Origin: Fidelibacterota bacterium
GTDB taxonomy: Bacteria > Marinisomatota > Marinisomatia > Marinisomatales > TCS56
Direction of reading: 5' to 3'
NCBI GenBank assembly: GCA_030634675.1
Contig: DAOWAH010000094.1
Span: forward strand, 1-6,568
Length of the DNA: 6,568 nt
Shown here: positions 3,930-6,568 of the stretch, piece by piece
Numbering within the stretch: the first letter of the stretch is position 1
How the letters are laid out: each line of letters opens with the position of its first letter
The notes under the pieces: model-generated
Told to the model about the DNA's origin: nothing
The model's database searches: none
The model's input: the letters and a program-made list of their open reading frames with translations, nothing else
Made by a program: the position numbers and the translations under genes

Positions 3930-6568
3930 TTGAGAATATATCGGATAACCGCCAAATTAGTTATACTGATTCTGGCAGGGACCAGTATGCCTGTGGGTCA
4001 GGATGTTGATACAACTCGGATCGAGCCACCGGTGCGCCTGATTCAGTCGCCCTTTATTGTTTATGCTTTTCCCGCGCTACCACTTCCGATCGGGTTGATC
4101 GAGGATACTTTAATTAAACCGATTGGACTATTTGACCTGCCGTTTAAAAGGACTGTAACCAGGGTCGAGATTGCTGAAGATTGGAGCACAATCACAATCA
4201 CGGAAATATCCGACGGCAATATATACAAGATACCATTCACTGCCAGCCTGGAATGGTATGTTAAAGCCATGCTGCAGCGCAACCGGCGGGTCAAATTTAT
4301 CGAAACCATGCAGGGTGTTACCAAACCAGCCAGTCAACAGCCCGGTAAGCGGCGATCTGGAAAATCGATTGAAGTGGTTGGTGTCGATGTGGGCGACTTT
4401 GGGCGCGTTTCCCTGCGAGTACGGGGTAATGTCAATATTTCCGGGAAAATGGTCTTTCAGGATCAGCAATTGATTCATTCTAATATCAATGAAGCTCAGA
4501 ACACCCACATCGAATTTGACCAAAAGCAGAATCTGAATATTGAAGGGAAAATCGGCGATCGGATCACGGTTTTGATGGATCAGGACTCAGAACGGGACTT
4601 TGACTGGGAAAATAATATACGGATTTCCTATAAAGGTAAAGAGGATGAAATTTTGCAGGTAGTGGAAGCGGGTAATATTTCTCTGTCTCTGCCGGCGACC
4701 CAGTATGTCACTTTCTCGGGTAAGAACAAAGGCCTTTTCGGCCTGAAAGCAATCTCGAAACTGGGTCCCGTTGACATTACCACTATTGCTTCTATTGAAC
4801 AGACCCGCAAGGAAAAACAGAAATTCGAAGGCTCCAATGAATCCACTACCCAGCAGATACAGGATTATAATTACCTCAAGTACCGCTATTTCTTTATTCA
4901 CAAATGGTATCGAAATGGCTATAATTCCCTCGGAATAAACTCATTTTATCCACTGGATAGCGAAGGTCGACACTATTTGAACCTGGTAGTAGTAAAAGAT
5001 TTTGAATTATATAAATCAGTAAGAGATAATACTCCAGGTAATATTCAAGGCGTGGCTTATGTTAATCCTGATAGTATCGAAAGTTATTCTGACGATTCGG
5101 AGGAAACTAACTTTATTCGCCTGGAGCGGGATGAAGATTATTATATCGATGAAGACTTGGGCTATATACGAATGCGGTCTACGGTTTCTGATGCTGTACT
5201 TGGGTGTACTTTTAATATTATTGAAGTTGCCAGCGGGGATACGCTAAAATCTATTGGTACCAAACCAGCGGAGGGTGATTCAATAGGATTGCAATTACAA
5301 CTTATCAGGCCGAGATCCCTCTCCCCGGGAAAGCCCACCTGGGATCTGATGTTTAAAAACGTATATTTTCTAGGTACTGCTAACATCAATACAGAAGGTT
5401 TTGTAGTGCGGATTATGGACGATCGAGCGCAACCGGCCAGTGAGTGGGACGCTGACGGAACATCGTATCTTACCCATTTTGGACTGGATTTAAAAAATCA
5501 AAGCGGTGTGTTAGATCCGGATGAAATAATTGATATTGCTAATCCAAATCTAATTAATCTAACTTATGGGGAATTGATATTTCCCGCCTTTCTTCCCTTT
5601 GTACATGCCGATAGCTTGGAAGGTGGCTCCAATGTTGATGCTCTGAGTGGACAACTAGGTTCTGGTATTATGTACTTATCAACAATTGATAGTGATATTC
5701 GTAAGGACAAGCGATTCATTATCGAAGTCGATTATACCAACCAGGCCAGTAATATCAGGTTGGGGTTCATGGTGGTAGAAGGCAGTGAAGAAGTAAAATT
5801 GAACGGGCTGACCCTTCAGCGCGGAATCGATTATCAGATCGATTATTTTGGCGGAACGCTAGTATTTCTGAATGAAGATGCCCTGGCGCCTAATGCCAAC
5901 CTGGAAGTTCTCTATGAAAAGCACGAATTGGTTTCATTCGATAAAAAGACTATCATTGGTACTCGAGCTCAGATGGACCTGGGGCAGAATTCATTCCTGG
6001 GCGCTACGGCTCTGTATTATAACCAGTCCGTATTGAATGAAAAAATCGAGGTCGGTTATGAGCCGACCCGTAATTTCATTTGGGATTTAAATGGTCGCTA
6101 TCAGGCCAACTTGGAAGGCGTTACTCATTTTCTGGACCGTCTTCCCCTGATTGATACGGAAAAAATAACTACCTTTTCTATGGAAGGTGAATTTGCCCAG
6201 GTACTGCCCAATCCCAATCCGATCAATAATAAAGCAACCGGTGATCCCAGTGGTGTTGCTTATATAGATGATTTTGAGGGCGCCAAACGGACCACAGCCC
6301 CGCAAATATTACAACGTTTCTGGAAACCGTCTTCTGCACCACTGGATCCAGTCACAGGTGTTCCTTTTAAGCAGGCTATCCGAGCCGACTTGTTCTGGTA
6401 TACTCCCTATATCCCGACCAGCACCAAAAATATCTGGCCCAACCAGTCCACTTCAACTCGGGCACAAAACGAGACCACTAACATCCTCAGTCTTGTTTTT
6501 TCAAAGCAGAAATACCAATCCCAAGTTTCAGACGATTCTGATTTGGCCTGGGCTGGTATTATCAGCTC
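3930..6568 (+). CDS. sprA: SprA-family T9SS outer-membrane translocon protein, N-terminal part, 3' truncated by window
   Basis: SprA forms the very large outer-membrane barrel through which type IX secretion cargo passes. The first 879 residues are visible; family members in Bacteroidetes have about 2,300-2,500. The TTG at 3930 is chosen because it yields a signal peptide (Arg2, Arg5 and Lys9, then the hydrophobic run LVILILAG, 10-17); the first in-frame ATG (3987) would remove it. A GGA six bases before the TTG is a weak ribosome site. The first SprA block includes H-I-E-F-D-Q-K-Q-N-L-N-I-E-G-K-I-G-D-R (about 193-211), D-F-D-W-E-N-N-I-R-I-S-Y-K-G (about 222-235), E-A-G-N-I-S-L-S-L-P (246-255) and GLFGLKA. 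The second includes FSMEGEFAQVLP (749-760) and AYIDDFEGAK (777-786). These match canonical SprA segments such as 'FDFDQQ..l', 'tFDFENqlk..Y.G.edd', 'leiGNvsmpl' and 'YiDDFEG'. The distal part encoding most of the barrel lies beyond the window. Confidence 0.9.
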   Translation, partial: MRIYRITAKLVILILAGTSMPVGQDVDTTRIEPPVRLIQSPFIVYAFPALPLPIGLIEDTLIKPIGLFDLPFKRTVTRVEIAEDWSTITITEISDGNIYKIPFTASLEWYVKAMLQRNRRVKFIETMQGVTKPASQQPGKRRSGKSIEVVGVDVGDFGRVSLRVRGNVNISGKMVFQDQQLIHSNINEAQNTHIEFDQKQNLNIEGKIGDRITVLMDQDSERDFDWENNIRISYKGKEDEILQVVEAGNISLSLPATQYVTFSGKNKGLFGLKAISKLGPVDITTIASIEQTRKEKQKFEGSNESTTQQIQDYNYLKYRYFFIHKWYRNGYNSLGINSFYPLDSEGRHYLNLVVVKDFELYKSVRDNTPGNIQGVAYVNPDSIESYSDDSEETNFIRLERDEDYYIDEDLGYIRMRSTVSDAVLGCTFNIIEVASGDTLKSIGTKPAEGDSIGLQLQLIRPRSLSPGKPTWDLMFKNVYFLGTANINTEGFVVRIMDDRAQPASEWDADGTSYLTHFGLDLKNQSGVLDPDEIIDIANPNLINLTYGELIFPAFLPFVHADSLEGGSNVDALSGQLGSGIMYLSTIDSDIRKDKRFIIEVDYTNQASNIRLGFMVVEGSEEVKLNGLTLQRGIDYQIDYFGGTLVFLNEDALAPNANLEVLYEKHELVSFDKKTIIGTRAQMDLGQNSFLGATALYYNQSVLNEKIEVGYEPTRNFIWDLNGRYQANLEGVTHFLDRLPLIDTEKITTFSMEGEFAQVLPNPNPINNKATGDPSGVAYIDDFEGAKRTTAPQILQRFWKPSSAPLDPVTGVPFKQAIRADLFWYTPYIPTSTKNIWPNQSTSTRAQNETTNILSLVFSKQKYQSQVSDDSDLAWAGIIS

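Noticed and set aside
4061..4901. Several antisense frames and one + frame (4171-4473) over the sprA N-terminus
   Set aside because: The continuous sense frame from 3930 to the window end encodes a signal peptide and SprA blocks; the others are shadows.
5059..5389. Short open frames on both strands in the middle of sprA
   Set aside because: They are contained in the uninterrupted sprA frame and show no domain or start-site support.
6087..6305. Antisense open frame opposite the second SprA block
   Set aside because: The sense strand here encodes the conserved FSMEGEFAQ and DDFEGAK motifs, so the antisense frame is incidental.
1..6568. tRNA, rRNA, riboswitch, CRISPR array or insertion sequence
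   Set aside because: No cloverleaf-like segment, no regularly spaced direct repeats and no transposase-like frame were seen on reading both strands; short degenerate elements could still be missed by eye.

Overview
The window carries five protein-coding genes, all on the + strand. I see no RNA gene, CRISPR array or insertion sequence. It looks like bacterial chromosome from the Fibrobacteres-Chlorobi-Bacteroidetes (FCB) side of the tree or a related candidate phylum. The main reason is the large 3' gene, a homologue of SprA, the outer-membrane translocon of the type IX secretion system (T9SS). A finer placement is not possible from this sequence: the regulatory signals are generic and the SprA is divergent from the Bacteroidetes type.

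Left part (1-3106): three genes lie head to tail with short gaps and could be one transcription unit. First is the C-terminal part of a glycoside hydrolase family 32 (GH32; beta-fructosidase-like) enzyme, cut by the window edge. Second is a 2H-phosphoesterase-like protein resembling the DUF1868 group, with one clear HxT motif and a second motif that reads HxN. Third is a GxGYxYP-family putative glycoside hydrolase whose namesake motif is strongly altered. This trio is the most unusual part of the window: a 2H phosphoesterase-like gene between two carbohydrate-active genes suggests, but does not prove, a role in handling a sugar phosphate or a phosphodiester-linked glycan. Hand counts of sampled 60-base lines put the 2H gene at about 33-37 % G+C, against about 50-60 % in rdgB and about 48 % in sprA.

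Middle (3107-3246): a 140-base gap without a confident gene. It and the end of the preceding gene contain three inverted repeats, and an antisense frame is open across both. It may be a small repeat element, or simply a structured 3' end and leader.

Right part (3247-6568): rdgB, a house-cleaning nucleotide pyrophosphatase, is followed by a sprA homologue running off the window. The sprA start is best placed at a TTG codon, because only that start supplies a signal peptide. A sigma70-like promoter candidate with a 17-base spacer lies just upstream. The visible 879 residues hold both the N-terminal SprA block and the later 'DDFEG' block typical of SprA.
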